A stretch of DNA of 64,000 nt from Paenibacillus xylanexedens (lineage in GTDB: Bacteria > Bacillota > Bacilli > Paenibacillales > Paenibacillaceae): the NCBI RefSeq assembly GCF_007676705.1, contig NZ_VEBF01000003.1:1-64000 (forward strand), written 5' to 3'. The position numbers and the translations under genes were made by a program. A model generated the notes under the pieces. That model was not told the DNA's origin and ran no database searches. It was given only the letters and a program-made list of their open reading frames with translations. Below are positions 41,444 to 50,187 of the stretch, one piece after another (the first letter of the stretch is position 1; every line of letters begins with the position of its first letter).

Positions 41444-44302
41444 TTAGTCCACCAATTGCAGCGCCTTACTCCGCTCGGTATCCCGCTCTAGAACTGGCTT
41501 CAAGTACTTGCCGGTATAGGAAGCTTCCACTTTAACGATATCCTCAGGTGTTCCAGTTGCAACAATGGTTCCTCCACCACTACCGCCTTCTGGACCCAGA
41601 TCGACAATATAGTCAGCTGTTTTGATCACATCCAGGTTATGCTCGATTACCAACACCGATTCCCCGGAATCCACCAAACGGTGTAGTACGTTCAGCAAAC
41701 GGTCGATATCATCCACATGCAAACCGGTTGTCGGTTCATCGAGGATGTAAATGGTTTTCCCCGTACTGCGACGATACAGCTCGGAAGCGAGCTTCACGCG
41801 CTGGGCTTCACCACCAGACAATGTGGTTGCAGGTTGTCCCAGATTGATATAACCCAGTCCCACATCCATCAGCGTCTGCATTTTGCGATGGATCTTAGGA
41901 ATGTTTTCGAAGAATTGGGTTGCATCTTCAACCGTCATCTCCAACACATCGGAAATATTTCTGTTTTTATATTTCACTTCAAGCGTTTCCCGATTATATC
42001 GTTTGCCTTTGCAGACTTCACAAGGAACATAAACGTCAGGCAAGAAGTGCATCTCGATCTTGATAATGCCGTCTCCACGGCAGGCTTCACAACGTCCACC
42101 TTTGATATTGAAACTGAACCGGCCTTTCTTGTATCCACGTACTTTGGCTTCATTCGTCTGAGCGAACAGATCCCGAATATCATCAAAGACACCGGTGTAC
42201 GTAGCCGGGTTGGAACGTGGTGTCCGCCCGATTGGCGATTGGTCTATATCGATGACTTTATCGATATGCTCCAGACCACGAATTTCTTTATGCTGACCCG
42301 GACGTACCCGTGCACGGTTCAAATCACGTGCCAGTGTTTTGTACAGGATCTCATTGATCAATGTGGATTTACCAGATCCAGACACGCCCGTTACCGCGGT
42401 AAATACACCTACAGGAATCTTCACATTCAGATTCTTCAGGTTATTTTCTTTGGCTCCGCGTACTTCCAACCAGCGGTCTCCTACACTTCTACGTTCTGTA
42501 CGAATAGGAATGAATTTGCGACCACTCAGATATTGACCGGTTAATGAGTTTTCATCATTCATGATCTCTTCCGGTGTACCCTGTGACATGATGGTACCTC
42601 CGTGAATACCTGCACCTGGGCCAATATCAATAATATAGTCGGCAGCCATCATCGTATCCTCATCATGTTCAACCACGATCAACGTGTTACCAATATCCCG
42701 CATATGCGCAAGCGTTGAGATCAGACGGTCATTATCACGTTGATGCAGACCGATACTCGGCTCATCCAGAATGTAGAGTACACCCATCAGGCTGGAACCA
42801 ATCTGTGTAGCCAGTCTGATCCGCTGCGCTTCTCCACCGGATAATGTTCCGGCAGCACGACTCAGTGTAAGGTAATCCAGACCGACGTTCACCAGGAAAC
42901 CGAGACGGCTATTGATCTCTTTCAAGATCAGTTTGGCAATCGTCTGCTCTTTCTCCGACAATTCCAATGTATCGAAGAATCGGCCAGCTTCACCAATGGA
43001 CAGACTAGTCACATACGCCATGTTGTGATCATTAATCGTAACCGCGAGACTCTCCCGTTTCAGACGCTGACCTTTACACGTACCACAAGGCTTCGCACTC
43101 ATGTAACCTTCGATGAATTCACGGATACCTTCAGATGCTGTATCCCGGTAACGACGCTCCAGATTATTCACGATACCTTCAAAGGTAACCAGTGCTTCCT
43201 TGCGTTGTCCAAAATCATTCTCATAGCGGAAACGGATTTTCTCCGTACCTGTACCCTGCAACAACTTGTTCATCTGCTCAGCTGGCAGATCTTCGACAGG
43301 TACATTTTGCGGAATGTTGAAGTGCTCACATACTGACTTCAGGAACTGCGGATAATAGGTGGATGTTCCACCTGTCCAGGCATCAAAAGCACCATCTTCA
43401 ATCGTCTTGCTGCGATCCGGTACGAGCAGATCAGGGTCGACGATCATCTTGACACCCAAACCATCACAATCCGGGCAAGCGCCGAAGGGACTGTTAAAAG
43501 AGAACATCCGCGGTGCAAGCTCTTCAATACTGAATCCGCACACCGGGCAGGCAAAGTTGGAGCTGAAACGTAGCTCTTCTTCACCCATAATGTCCACGAG
43601 GAGTTGTCCTCCGGATAAATTAAGTGCTGTTTCAATGGAGTCGGCCAGACGTGCCTGTACATCATCCTTAACCACGATCCGGTCAACGACCACTTCAATC
43701 GTATGCTTCTTGTTTTTCTCCAATTGAATATCTTCTGACAGGTCACGCAGCTCCCCGTTCACCCGTACACGGACGAAACCCTGCTTGGACACATCGGCAA
43801 ACACGCTTTTATGCTCGCCCTTACGACCCGAGATAATGGGTGCCAAAATCTGCAAACGGGTACGCTCCGGGTATTGCATAATACGGTCAACCATTTGTTC
43901 TACGGTCTGAGAGCTGATCTCCACGCCGTGGTCTGGACAATGCGGATGACCCACACGTGCAAATAACAGACGCAGATAATCATAGATTTCAGTCACTGTT
44001 CCCACTGTAGAACGCGGGTTACGACTTGTTGTTTTCTGATCTATTGAAATGGCAGGAGACAATCCTTCAATGGAATCCACATCCGGTTTCTCCATCTGTC
44101 CCAGAAACTGTCTTGCATAGGCTGACAATGATTCTACATATCGCCGCTGTCCTTCGGCATAGATGGTGTCAAAAGCCAACGAGGACTTACCTGAGCCACT
44201 CAGGCCGGTCAATACGACAAAGCGGTCACGCGGGATGGTAATGTCGATGTTCTTCAGGTTATGCGCTCGTGCACCTTTAATGACAATGTTATCGCTCGCC
44301 AA
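41444..44302 (-). CDS. uvrA: Excinuclease ABC subunit A
   Basis: The 952-residue damage-recognition ATPase of nucleotide excision repair is full length. It has two ABC modules: Walker A GLSGSGKSSL near residue 33 and GVSGSGKSTL near 640, with signatures LSGGEAQRIRLA and LSGGEAQRVKLA, and Walker B ILDEPSIGLH and ILDEPTTGLH. There are two zinc fingers (CPVC...CPDC and CEAC...CEVC). Start TTG, seven bases after AGAGGATG. In most Firmicutes uvrB and uvrA are almost contiguous; here a ~815-bp repeat-bearing spacer separates them. Confidence 0.98.
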   Translation of the reverse strand: MASDNIVIKGARAHNLKNIDITIPRDRFVVLTGLSGSGKSSLAFDTIYAEGQRRYVESLSAYARQFLGQMEKPDVDSIEGLSPAISIDQKTTSRNPRSTVGTVTEIYDYLRLLFARVGHPHCPDHGVEISSQTVEQMVDRIMQYPERTRLQILAPIISGRKGEHKSVFADVSKQGFVRVRVNGELRDLSEDIQLEKNKKHTIEVVVDRIVVKDDVQARLADSIETALNLSGGQLLVDIMGEEELRFSSNFACPVCGFSIEELAPRMFSFNSPFGACPDCDGLGVKMIVDPDLLVPDRSKTIEDGAFDAWTGGTSTYYPQFLKSVCEHFNIPQNVPVEDLPAEQMNKLLQGTGTEKIRFRYENDFGQRKEALVTFEGIVNNLERRYRDTASEGIREFIEGYMSAKPCGTCKGQRLKRESLAVTINDHNMAYVTSLSIGEAGRFFDTLELSEKEQTIAKLILKEINSRLGFLVNVGLDYLTLSRAAGTLSGGEAQRIRLATQIGSSLMGVLYILDEPSIGLHQRDNDRLISTLAHMRDIGNTLIVVEHDEDTMMAADYIIDIGPGAGIHGGTIMSQGTPEEIMNDENSLTGQYLSGRKFIPIRTERRSVGDRWLEVRGAKENNLKNLNVKIPVGVFTAVTGVSGSGKSTLINEILYKTLARDLNRARVRPGQHKEIRGLEHIDKVIDIDQSPIGRTPRSNPATYTGVFDDIRDLFAQTNEAKVRGYKKGRFSFNIKGGRCEACRGDGIIKIEMHFLPDVYVPCEVCKGKRYNRETLEVKYKNRNISDVLEMTVEDATQFFENIPKIHRKMQTLMDVGLGYINLGQPATTLSGGEAQRVKLASELYRRSTGKTIYILDEPTTGLHVDDIDRLLNVLHRLVDSGESVLVIEHNLDVIKTADYIVDLGPEGGSGGGTIVATGTPEDIVKVEASYTGKYLKPVLERDTERSKALQLVD

Positions 44303-44365
44303 TAGTACTCATCCTCTCAGTGTGTTAATCCAAACCTTTTTAAAGGCTTTTCGATCCCTCCCAAA

Positions 44366-44408
44366 CCCTCCCTTCCAAGGGAGGGCCCCAGAGGGCGCAG
44401 CCCTCTGG
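44366..44408. repeat. Two adjacent perfect palindromes upstream of uvrA
   Basis: CCCTCCCTTCCAAGGGAGGG (44366-44385) and CCAGAGGG-CGCAG-CCCTCTGG (44388-44408) are back-to-back inverted repeats with no T-run on either strand. They lie in the uvrB-uvrA spacer and could form hairpins in the uvrA mRNA leader. Confidence 0.7.
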
Positions 44409-44482
44409 ACACCCGAAACAAGCAGTGCAACGGTGAGGGGTCAGGTCTTGCTATGTGAAGGGTGGTCGTGTGCCCGCGGTTT

Positions 44483-44519
44483 CCCCTAATGTTCCGGCCT
44501 ATTGCCGGAACATTAGGGG
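44483..44519. repeat. Perfect 16-bp inverted repeat
   Basis: CCCCTAATGTTCCGGC, a 5-nt loop CTATT, then the exact complement GCCGGAACATTAGGGG. No T-run follows on either strand, so it is not an ordinary terminator. It lies right beside the minisatellite. Confidence 0.85.
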
Positions 44520-44538
44520 ACCGCTCTACTACGAGGTG

Positions 44539-44898
44539 ACGCTCTCAGCTGCGCCCTGGTCGCGACAGGTCGCCGTTGCCTTCGGCTCGGCTCCAAGTTC
44601 AACACCGTCGACGCTCTCGGCTTCGCCCTGGTCGCGGCAGGTCGCCATTGCCTTCGGCTCGGCTCCAAGGTCAACACCAGGGACGCTCTCGGCTTCGCCA
44701 CGTTCGCGGCGGGTCGCCATTGCCTTCGGCTCGGCTCCAAGTTCAACACCGTCGACGCTCTCGGCTTCGCCCTGGTCGCGACAGGTCGCCATTGCCTTTG
44801 GCTCGGCTTCAAGGTCAACACCGGGGACGCTCTCGGCTTCGCCACGTTCGCGGCGGGTCGCTATTGCCTTCGGCTCGGCTCCAGGTTCAATACCATGG
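44539..44898. repeat. 72-bp GC-rich minisatellite, five units, in the uvrB-uvrA spacer
   Basis: ACGCTCTC recurs at 44539, 44611, 44683, 44755 and 44827, exactly 72 bp apart. Units alternate between two subtypes (for example CCCTGGTCGCG and CCACGTTCGCG cores; AACACCGTCG and AACACCAGGG ends), so there is a 144-bp higher-order period. The period is 24 codons, so several frames stay open on both strands, but none has a clear ribosome site. GC content is far above the flanking A/T-rich spacer. It is not CRISPR: there are no spacers. Confidence 0.9.
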
Positions 44899-45042
44899 CG
44901 CTTCTTGGCTCGCAGGGGGACACGACTCCCAAATGCTTTTCTATAAACCTTTTAACCAATTTCAACTTTTCTATCAGTATAGACCTGATTTTAAGTTTTC
45001 AACATCTCTTATTATCGGTAGATATCAACGATTTCCTTACTC

Positions 45043-45076
45043 AACAAGAGAACGGCCAATTGGCCGTTCTCTTGTT
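45043..45076. terminator. Perfect 17-bp palindrome after uvrB, possible terminator or attenuator
   Basis: AACAAGAGAACGGCCAA is followed directly by its complement TTGGCCGTTCTCTTGTT. On the minus strand it lies 42 bp past the uvrB stop. The stem is strong, but only TTGTT follows, so it may slow or partly stop transcription rather than end it. Confidence 0.6.
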
Positions 45077-45117
45077 ACCGATCTCTCTTTACTGGAGCAT
45101 ATGAATGAGCAGGTGTC

Positions 45118-47109
45118 TTATTCAGCGCGGAGTTCTAGCAACGCATCGCGAAGTTCGGCAGCACGCTCAAACTGCAGGTTTTTCGCTGCATCTTTCATCT
45201 CTACCTCTAGGCGCTGAATAAGCGCCTGGCGATCTTTCTTCGACATCTTCTCGGCAGCGCCTGTAAGATAGTCTTTCTTGGATTCAGCAACTTTGGTTGC
45301 CTCAATAACATCACGCACTTTTTTGCGAATCGTCTGTGGTGTAATGCCATGTTTCTCGTTGTACTCGATCTGAATCGCACGACGACGTTCGGTTTCCTTT
45401 ATCGCTTTATCCATCGAATCGGTCACTTTGTCACCGTATAGAATAACGCGACCCTCGCTGTTCCGTGCGGCACGACCAATCGTTTGGATTAGTGAGCGTT
45501 CGGAACGCAGGAATCCTTCCTTATCGGCATCCAATATGGCTACCAAGGAAACTTCGGGCAGATCGAGACCTTCCCGGAGCAAGTTGATGCCGATTAGGAC
45601 ATGGAAAACGCCCAACCTTAGATCACGTAAAATCGCCATACGCTCCAACGTCTTGATCTCGGAGTGCAGATAACGAACCTTGATTCCAACTTCCTTCAGA
45701 TAATCCGTCAGGTCCTCTGACATCTTCTTCGTTAATGTTGTAATCAACACACGCTCGTCTTTGGCAATCCGATCATTAATCTCACCTATCAAATCATCGA
45801 TCTGTCCCTTCGTTGGACGCAGTTCTATGATTGGATCAAGCAGACCGGTTGGACGGATAATCTGTTGTACCATCGTATCCGTATGCTCTATCTCATATGG
45901 ACCTGGTGTGGCCGATACATAGATAATCTGATCCATCTTGCCTTCGAACTCTTCAAATTTGAGCGGACGATTATCCAATGCTGACGGCAGACGGAAACCA
46001 TGCTCAACCAATACCGTCTTCCGCGCCTGGTCTCCATTGTACATCGCACGGATCTGTGGAAGAGTCACATGGGACTCATCGACCACGATCAACATGTCAT
46101 CCGGGAAGTAATCCATCAGTGTATATGGTGTATCGCCGCGTTCGCGGAAGGTCAGTGGACCGGAATAGTTCTCAATCCCAGAACAGAAGCCAACTTCCTT
46201 CATCATCTCGATATCGTATCGTGTGCGCTGCTCCAGTCGCTGAGCCTCCAACAACTTCCCTTGTTCACGCAACACTTCAAGACGTTCTTCCAGTTCACGC
46301 TCGATGTTCACCAGCGCAACCTTCATCGTCTCTTCTTGCGTTACGAAGTGAGACGCCGGGAAGATGGCAATATGTTCACGTTCGCCAATCAATTCACCGG
46401 TTAACACGTCAATCTCCGTAATCTTCTCGATCTCATCACCGAACAATTCAACCCGAATCGCATGTTCGCCTTTGGAGGCAGGGAAGATCTCTACGACATC
46501 CCCACGAACACGGAATGTCCCCCGTACAAAGTTAATGTCATTCCGCTGATACTGAATCTCTACCAGTCGGGACAAAATCTGATTACGCGGTTTCTCCATA
46601 CCTACCCGGAGTGACAGCAACATACTGGAATACGAATGCGGTGAACCCAAACCATAAATACAGGATACACTCGCTACAATGATGACGTCCCTGCGCTCAA
46701 ACAACGAACTGGTCGCTGCGTGACGCAGTTTGTCGATCTCTTCATTAATGCTTGAATCCTTCTCGATATACGTATCGGAGGACGGGATATATGCTTCTGG
46801 CTGAAAATAATCGTAATAACTGACGAAATACTCAACCATGTTGTTAGGAAAAAAATCTTTGAACTCACTTGCAAGCTGTGCTGCCAGCGTCTTGTTGTGC
46901 GCAATAATCAGCGTTGGCCGTTGCAGCTGAGCTATGGTCTGTGCAATGGTGAATGTCTTACCCGTACCCGTTGCACCCAGCAAAGTCTGATACCTTTTCC
47001 CCTCCTGAACACCCTTCACCAGTTCTTTAATGGCTGCAGGCTGATCACCTTGGGGAGAAAACTCTGATTCGATTTCGAACGTTTTGTCGCTCATTATAAT
47101 ATCGCTCAT
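45118..47109 (-). CDS. uvrB: Excinuclease ABC subunit B
   Basis: The 663-residue helicase-like damage verifier has Walker A LLGATGTGKTFT near residue 44, the YYDYFQPEAYIP beta-hairpin used to probe DNA, DESHVTLPQ, LREGLDLPEVSLVAILDADKEG and QTIGRAARN. The C-terminal UVR domain (LEVEMKDAAKNLQFERAAELRD) binds UvrC. Start ATG, nine bases after GGTGAG; a second ATG five codons in is possible. A LexA-like site overlaps its likely promoter, consistent with SOS control. Confidence 0.98.
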   Translation of the reverse strand: MSDIIMSDKTFEIESEFSPQGDQPAAIKELVKGVQEGKRYQTLLGATGTGKTFTIAQTIAQLQRPTLIIAHNKTLAAQLASEFKDFFPNNMVEYFVSYYDYFQPEAYIPSSDTYIEKDSSINEEIDKLRHAATSSLFERRDVIIVASVSCIYGLGSPHSYSSMLLSLRVGMEKPRNQILSRLVEIQYQRNDINFVRGTFRVRGDVVEIFPASKGEHAIRVELFGDEIEKITEIDVLTGELIGEREHIAIFPASHFVTQEETMKVALVNIERELEERLEVLREQGKLLEAQRLEQRTRYDIEMMKEVGFCSGIENYSGPLTFRERGDTPYTLMDYFPDDMLIVVDESHVTLPQIRAMYNGDQARKTVLVEHGFRLPSALDNRPLKFEEFEGKMDQIIYVSATPGPYEIEHTDTMVQQIIRPTGLLDPIIELRPTKGQIDDLIGEINDRIAKDERVLITTLTKKMSEDLTDYLKEVGIKVRYLHSEIKTLERMAILRDLRLGVFHVLIGINLLREGLDLPEVSLVAILDADKEGFLRSERSLIQTIGRAARNSEGRVILYGDKVTDSMDKAIKETERRRAIQIEYNEKHGITPQTIRKKVRDVIEATKVAESKKDYLTGAAEKMSKKDRQALIQRLEVEMKDAAKNLQFERAAELRDALLELRAE

Positions 47110-47189
47110 TGCCGTATCTCACCCTATCGTCTAAAATAATAGTCACTATATATTGTCGAAGTTCCCCGAATTTTCATATGGGAAAACTT

Positions 47190-47219
47190 ATAGTAATAGG
47201 AATATTTGTTCCCGTTCAA
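47190..47219 (-). promoter_or_regulatory. Candidate uvrB promoter with LexA-like operator
   Basis: On the minus strand TTGAAC (47214-47219) and TACTAT (47190-47195) are 18 bp apart. GGAATATTTGTTCC (47199-47212) lies entirely in the spacer. It matches the Bacillus-type LexA box CGAACNNNNGTTC with GAAT in place of GAAC in one half. Occupancy would block this promoter. Confidence 0.4.
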
Positions 47220-47278
47220 TTATACCTTGTTCGTTTTAGTGATGCAAACGTGAAATGAAGATAGGAGTGGATTAATTT

Positions 47279-48076
47279 ATGGATATTGCGACACTTATCG
47301 GTATTATTGCCGGAATTGCCGCAGTCATCGGCGGTTTCTTGTGGGAAGGCGGTCAACTGTCCGGCCTCATGCAAAAAACGGCTGCTTTAATTGTATTCGG
47401 TGGAACGATTGCTGCTGTGGTTGCCAGTTTCCCTGCACATCGCCTGCGTACGATTCCAGCTGCTCTGCGTATGGCTTTTGGACGTAACAATAATGAATCC
47501 GGTATATGGGTTGAAGAGTTGGTCGAGATGTCTTCGATCGCACGCCGATCAGGTGTGCTTGCATTGGAACGCAAAGTTATGGATCATCCGCATCCATTTT
47601 TGCAAGACGGGATTCAGATGGTTGTCGATGGTACGGATCAGGATGTGGTTCGCCAGATCCTGGAGATGGAGATCGATTCTATTGAACAAAAACATGAGGG
47701 CTACGCCAAAATATTCGAATCTGCTGGTGGTTACGCCCCAACCATGGGCATCATCGGAACCGTGATGGGACTCATTCAGGTCCTTGGCAGTTTGACCGAT
47801 CCAACCGGACTCGGACCTGCCATTGCTGTTGCTTTTACCGCAACCCTGTATGGGGTCGCCAGTGCCAACCTTATCTTTTTGCCCATTGCCTCCAAGATCA
47901 AATCCAGAGGTGCCGACGAAGTGCAGACCATGGAAATGCTTCTCGAAGGTGTACTTGCCATTCAAAACGGTGAGAATCCCCAGCTCGTACGCAAAAGACT
48001 GGAGTCCTTCACGCTCACGCATCGTCAGCATATACGCCCCTTAGCAAAGGAGGGATTGGATGAGTCGGCGCAGTAA
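47279..48076 (+). CDS. motA: Flagellar stator protein MotA family
   Basis: The 265-residue membrane protein has four helices: two near the N-terminus (~5-22, ~32-50) and two after the cytoplasmic loop (~150-170, ~180-205; GGYAPTMGIIGTVMGLI). The loop holds the charged residues that contact the rotor protein FliG. AGGAGTG lies before the ATG. It overlaps motB by 17 bp. Whether the unit carries H+ (MotAB) or Na+ (MotPS) cannot be told from this reading. Confidence 0.92.
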   Translation: MDIATLIGIIAGIAAVIGGFLWEGGQLSGLMQKTAALIVFGGTIAAVVASFPAHRLRTIPAALRMAFGRNNNESGIWVEELVEMSSIARRSGVLALERKVMDHPHPFLQDGIQMVVDGTDQDVVRQILEMEIDSIEQKHEGYAKIFESAGGYAPTMGIIGTVMGLIQVLGSLTDPTGLGPAIAVAFTATLYGVASANLIFLPIASKIKSRGADEVQTMEMLLEGVLAIQNGENPQLVRKRLESFTLTHRQHIRPLAKEGLDESAQ

Positions 48077-48902
48077 ACGGCGCGGAAAACGTGAAACTAT
48101 CGATCATCGGGATCGCTGGATGATTACTTATGCCGATCTCATTACCCTGCTTTTGATCTTTTTTGTCATCATGTACGCCATGAGCAATCTGGATTCCGGT
48201 AAATATGACGTCGTTACTCAATCTTTACAGAATACATTCAACGCATCCGACTCTATACTTGAGCTTGGTGAGGGACTCGGTGAGAAGCCCGGACAGACGA
48301 TTACAGAGAATCCACCATCCGAGGTGCAGGGTGAAGATCCTTCAAAAGACGAAGGAACCCCCTCCGATTCCGGGACAGCAACACCAGAAGATGACAACAA
48401 GCCGCTCACAGAACGGGAAGAACAGTTCAGATCACAAGAGCAGGAATTGCAAAATCTGTTCAATGTGATTACCCAATATATCGAGGATAATAAACTGGAA
48501 AACCAGATTTTTGTTGCGGACAAGCCACAGGGCCTCTCCATTACCCTCAGTGACCGCTTCCTGTTTGATCAGGGGCAAGCTGCCCTCAAAGGGGATGCTG
48601 CACCCACACTGACCAAGCTGGCGAGTCTGTTTCGGGACCTGAATACCGTTGTCAGCATCGAAGGACATACGGATAATATTCCGGTCGGGGCCAACTCCAC
48701 GTACAAAGACAACTGGGAACTTTCTGGTGAACGTGCACTGTCGGTATTGCGATTTTTTCTGGATACAGAAAATCTAAACCCTGACGGGTTCCAGTATGCC
48801 GGATATGCAGATACTCGCCCAACGGGTGACAACACCTCTTCGGCTGGAAGACAAAAGAACCGTCGGGTGGAAATCACCGTACTCCGCCAACTTCAACCTT
48901 AA
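48060..48902 (+). CDS. motB: Flagellar stator protein MotB family
   Basis: The 280-residue partner of MotA has one N-terminal helix (~22-42) preceded by WMITYADL, whose Asp is the ion-carrying residue. A Ser/Pro/Glu-rich linker (~70-115) follows, then a C-terminal OmpA domain (~145-278; IEGHTDNIPVG, NWELSGERALSVLRFFL) that binds peptidoglycan. Coupled to motA by overlap. The start codon lies inside the motA end, and GGAGG is present within motA just before it. Confidence 0.95.
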   Translation: MSRRSKRRGKRETIDHRDRWMITYADLITLLLIFFVIMYAMSNLDSGKYDVVTQSLQNTFNASDSILELGEGLGEKPGQTITENPPSEVQGEDPSKDEGTPSDSGTATPEDDNKPLTEREEQFRSQEQELQNLFNVITQYIEDNKLENQIFVADKPQGLSITLSDRFLFDQGQAALKGDAAPTLTKLASLFRDLNTVVSIEGHTDNIPVGANSTYKDNWELSGERALSVLRFFLDTENLNPDGFQYAGYADTRPTGDNTSSAGRQKNRRVEITVLRQLQP

Positions 48903-48951
48903 TCATCAATATCTCGCATAATGCATCATTACTTATAATATATGCAAAAAG

Positions 48952-48997
48952 AGCACGCTCTAACTGAATTCATTTCAGCAGAACGTGCTTTCTTTTA
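48952..48997 (+). terminator. Intrinsic terminator after motB
   Basis: AGCACG ... CGTGCT with an inner CTGAA/TTCAG stem, then TTCTTTT. It also separates motB from the converging ABC-permease gene. Confidence 0.7.
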
Positions 48998-49008
48998 TGT
49001 CGATTGCC

Positions 49009-50187
49009 TTATGCATCTACCCCTGGCTGACTGGGACGCAGAATTGCAGAACCAACCGTCAGCAAAATGATAGCCATACCAAACAAAATCAATAGCGGCA
49101 GGGTAATATCCGATAACGTACCGCCAGCGGAGATCGTTTCCACCGCCTGAATGGCCCATTTCTGCGGAACTACGTTAGCGAGCTTCTGCATATAGTCCGG
49201 CATGAAACTGATCGGCCAAAAACAACCACCTATCATACATGTTGGCATAATGATAAGTGAATTTAACATATTCGCATTTTTGGAGTTCCGGATCAATCCT
49301 GCAACCGTACTTGCGATTCCCATGGAGACCAGCATGAATGCCGACAATATCATGAAATGAATTCCAAAAGGAATACCGGCATCATAATGCAGCAACCATC
49401 TGCTGACTCCCAAAACCATCACAATCTGAATCATACCAATGACAAAGCTGCCCAGAAAATTGCCAAGCGCAATCTCATATGCTTGTACGGGTGCCGTATA
49501 TACTCTGGCCATCGTGCGTTTCCTGCGATCTTCCATAATCACAGCTACTGCACTGGTCAGCAGACCCATCATAAACATAATTGTAAATCCAGTCACATTG
49601 TTCAGGCCTGGCTTGGGATAGATCTGCAGATCGGTAACTTCACCAGCAACCTGTTGCTTGCCTATCTCCTGTAATAGCTGTTCTAACGGCTTCTGTGTGC
49701 TCTCCAGTACGTCCATCTCACTTGAGACTCGACCTGCCGCCACCGTAACAGCTGAAGCAGATTGTTGCAGGCCGCTCGTCAAACCTTCAACTGCTGCTCG
49801 CAGTGTATAAGAACCTTCGCTTATACGCAGTTCCACCAGTTGAATTTCGGTTGCCTTACCTTGTAACAGATCCTCCGTATAATTTGCCGGAATGATGATG
49901 CCAGAACTTCCTTTTTGCTGAGCGATAGCTTCCTTCACTTCAGCTTCGTTGTTCATTGGCTTGAGCAAATATTCCTCTTCGCCAGCAAGTTCATGAATCA
50001 TCCATGTCCCTGCCACCCCTGCATCTTCATTGACGTAGGGAATGACCGTGCGTGTACTCTGCTCACTTCCAAAAAGAGCTACCGCACCTGTAACCACCAG
50101 GCAAGGCAGAAGCAGAAACGTAATGAAGCCCATTTTACGGCCAAGTGTACGTTTGATCATCAACCAGGCGATGTGCAGACTATTCAT
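49009..50187 (-). CDS. ABC-2 type permease (LnrN-like)
   Basis: The 392-residue permease has one N-terminal helix (~20-42), a large extracytoplasmic loop (~45-195) and five C-terminal helices (~200-380), including VTGFTIMFMMGLLTSAVAVI and MPTCMIGGCFWPISFMP. This is the long-loop ABC-2 layout used in drug and lipopeptide exporters. It overlaps the upstream permease gene by 8 bp and is last in a three-gene operon. Confidence 0.88.
   Translation of the reverse strand: MNSLHIAWLMIKRTLGRKMGFITFLLLPCLVVTGAVALFGSEQSTRTVIPYVNEDAGVAGTWMIHELAGEEEYLLKPMNNEAEVKEAIAQQKGSSGIIIPANYTEDLLQGKATEIQLVELRISEGSYTLRAAVEGLTSGLQQSASAVTVAAGRVSSEMDVLESTQKPLEQLLQEIGKQQVAGEVTDLQIYPKPGLNNVTGFTIMFMMGLLTSAVAVIMEDRRKRTMARVYTAPVQAYEIALGNFLGSFVIGMIQIVMVLGVSRWLLHYDAGIPFGIHFMILSAFMLVSMGIASTVAGLIRNSKNANMLNSLIIMPTCMIGGCFWPISFMPDYMQKLANVVPQKWAIQAVETISAGGTLSDITLPLLILFGMAIILLTVGSAILRPSQPGVDA

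Noticed and set aside
44539..44898. CRISPR array
   Set aside because: The units are contiguous 72-bp repeats without unique spacers, and no cas gene is present.
44455..44946. Possible repeat protein of 24-residue units encoded by the minisatellite
   Set aside because: Open frames exist on both strands only because the period is a multiple of three. None has a good ribosome binding site or a non-repetitive coding context.
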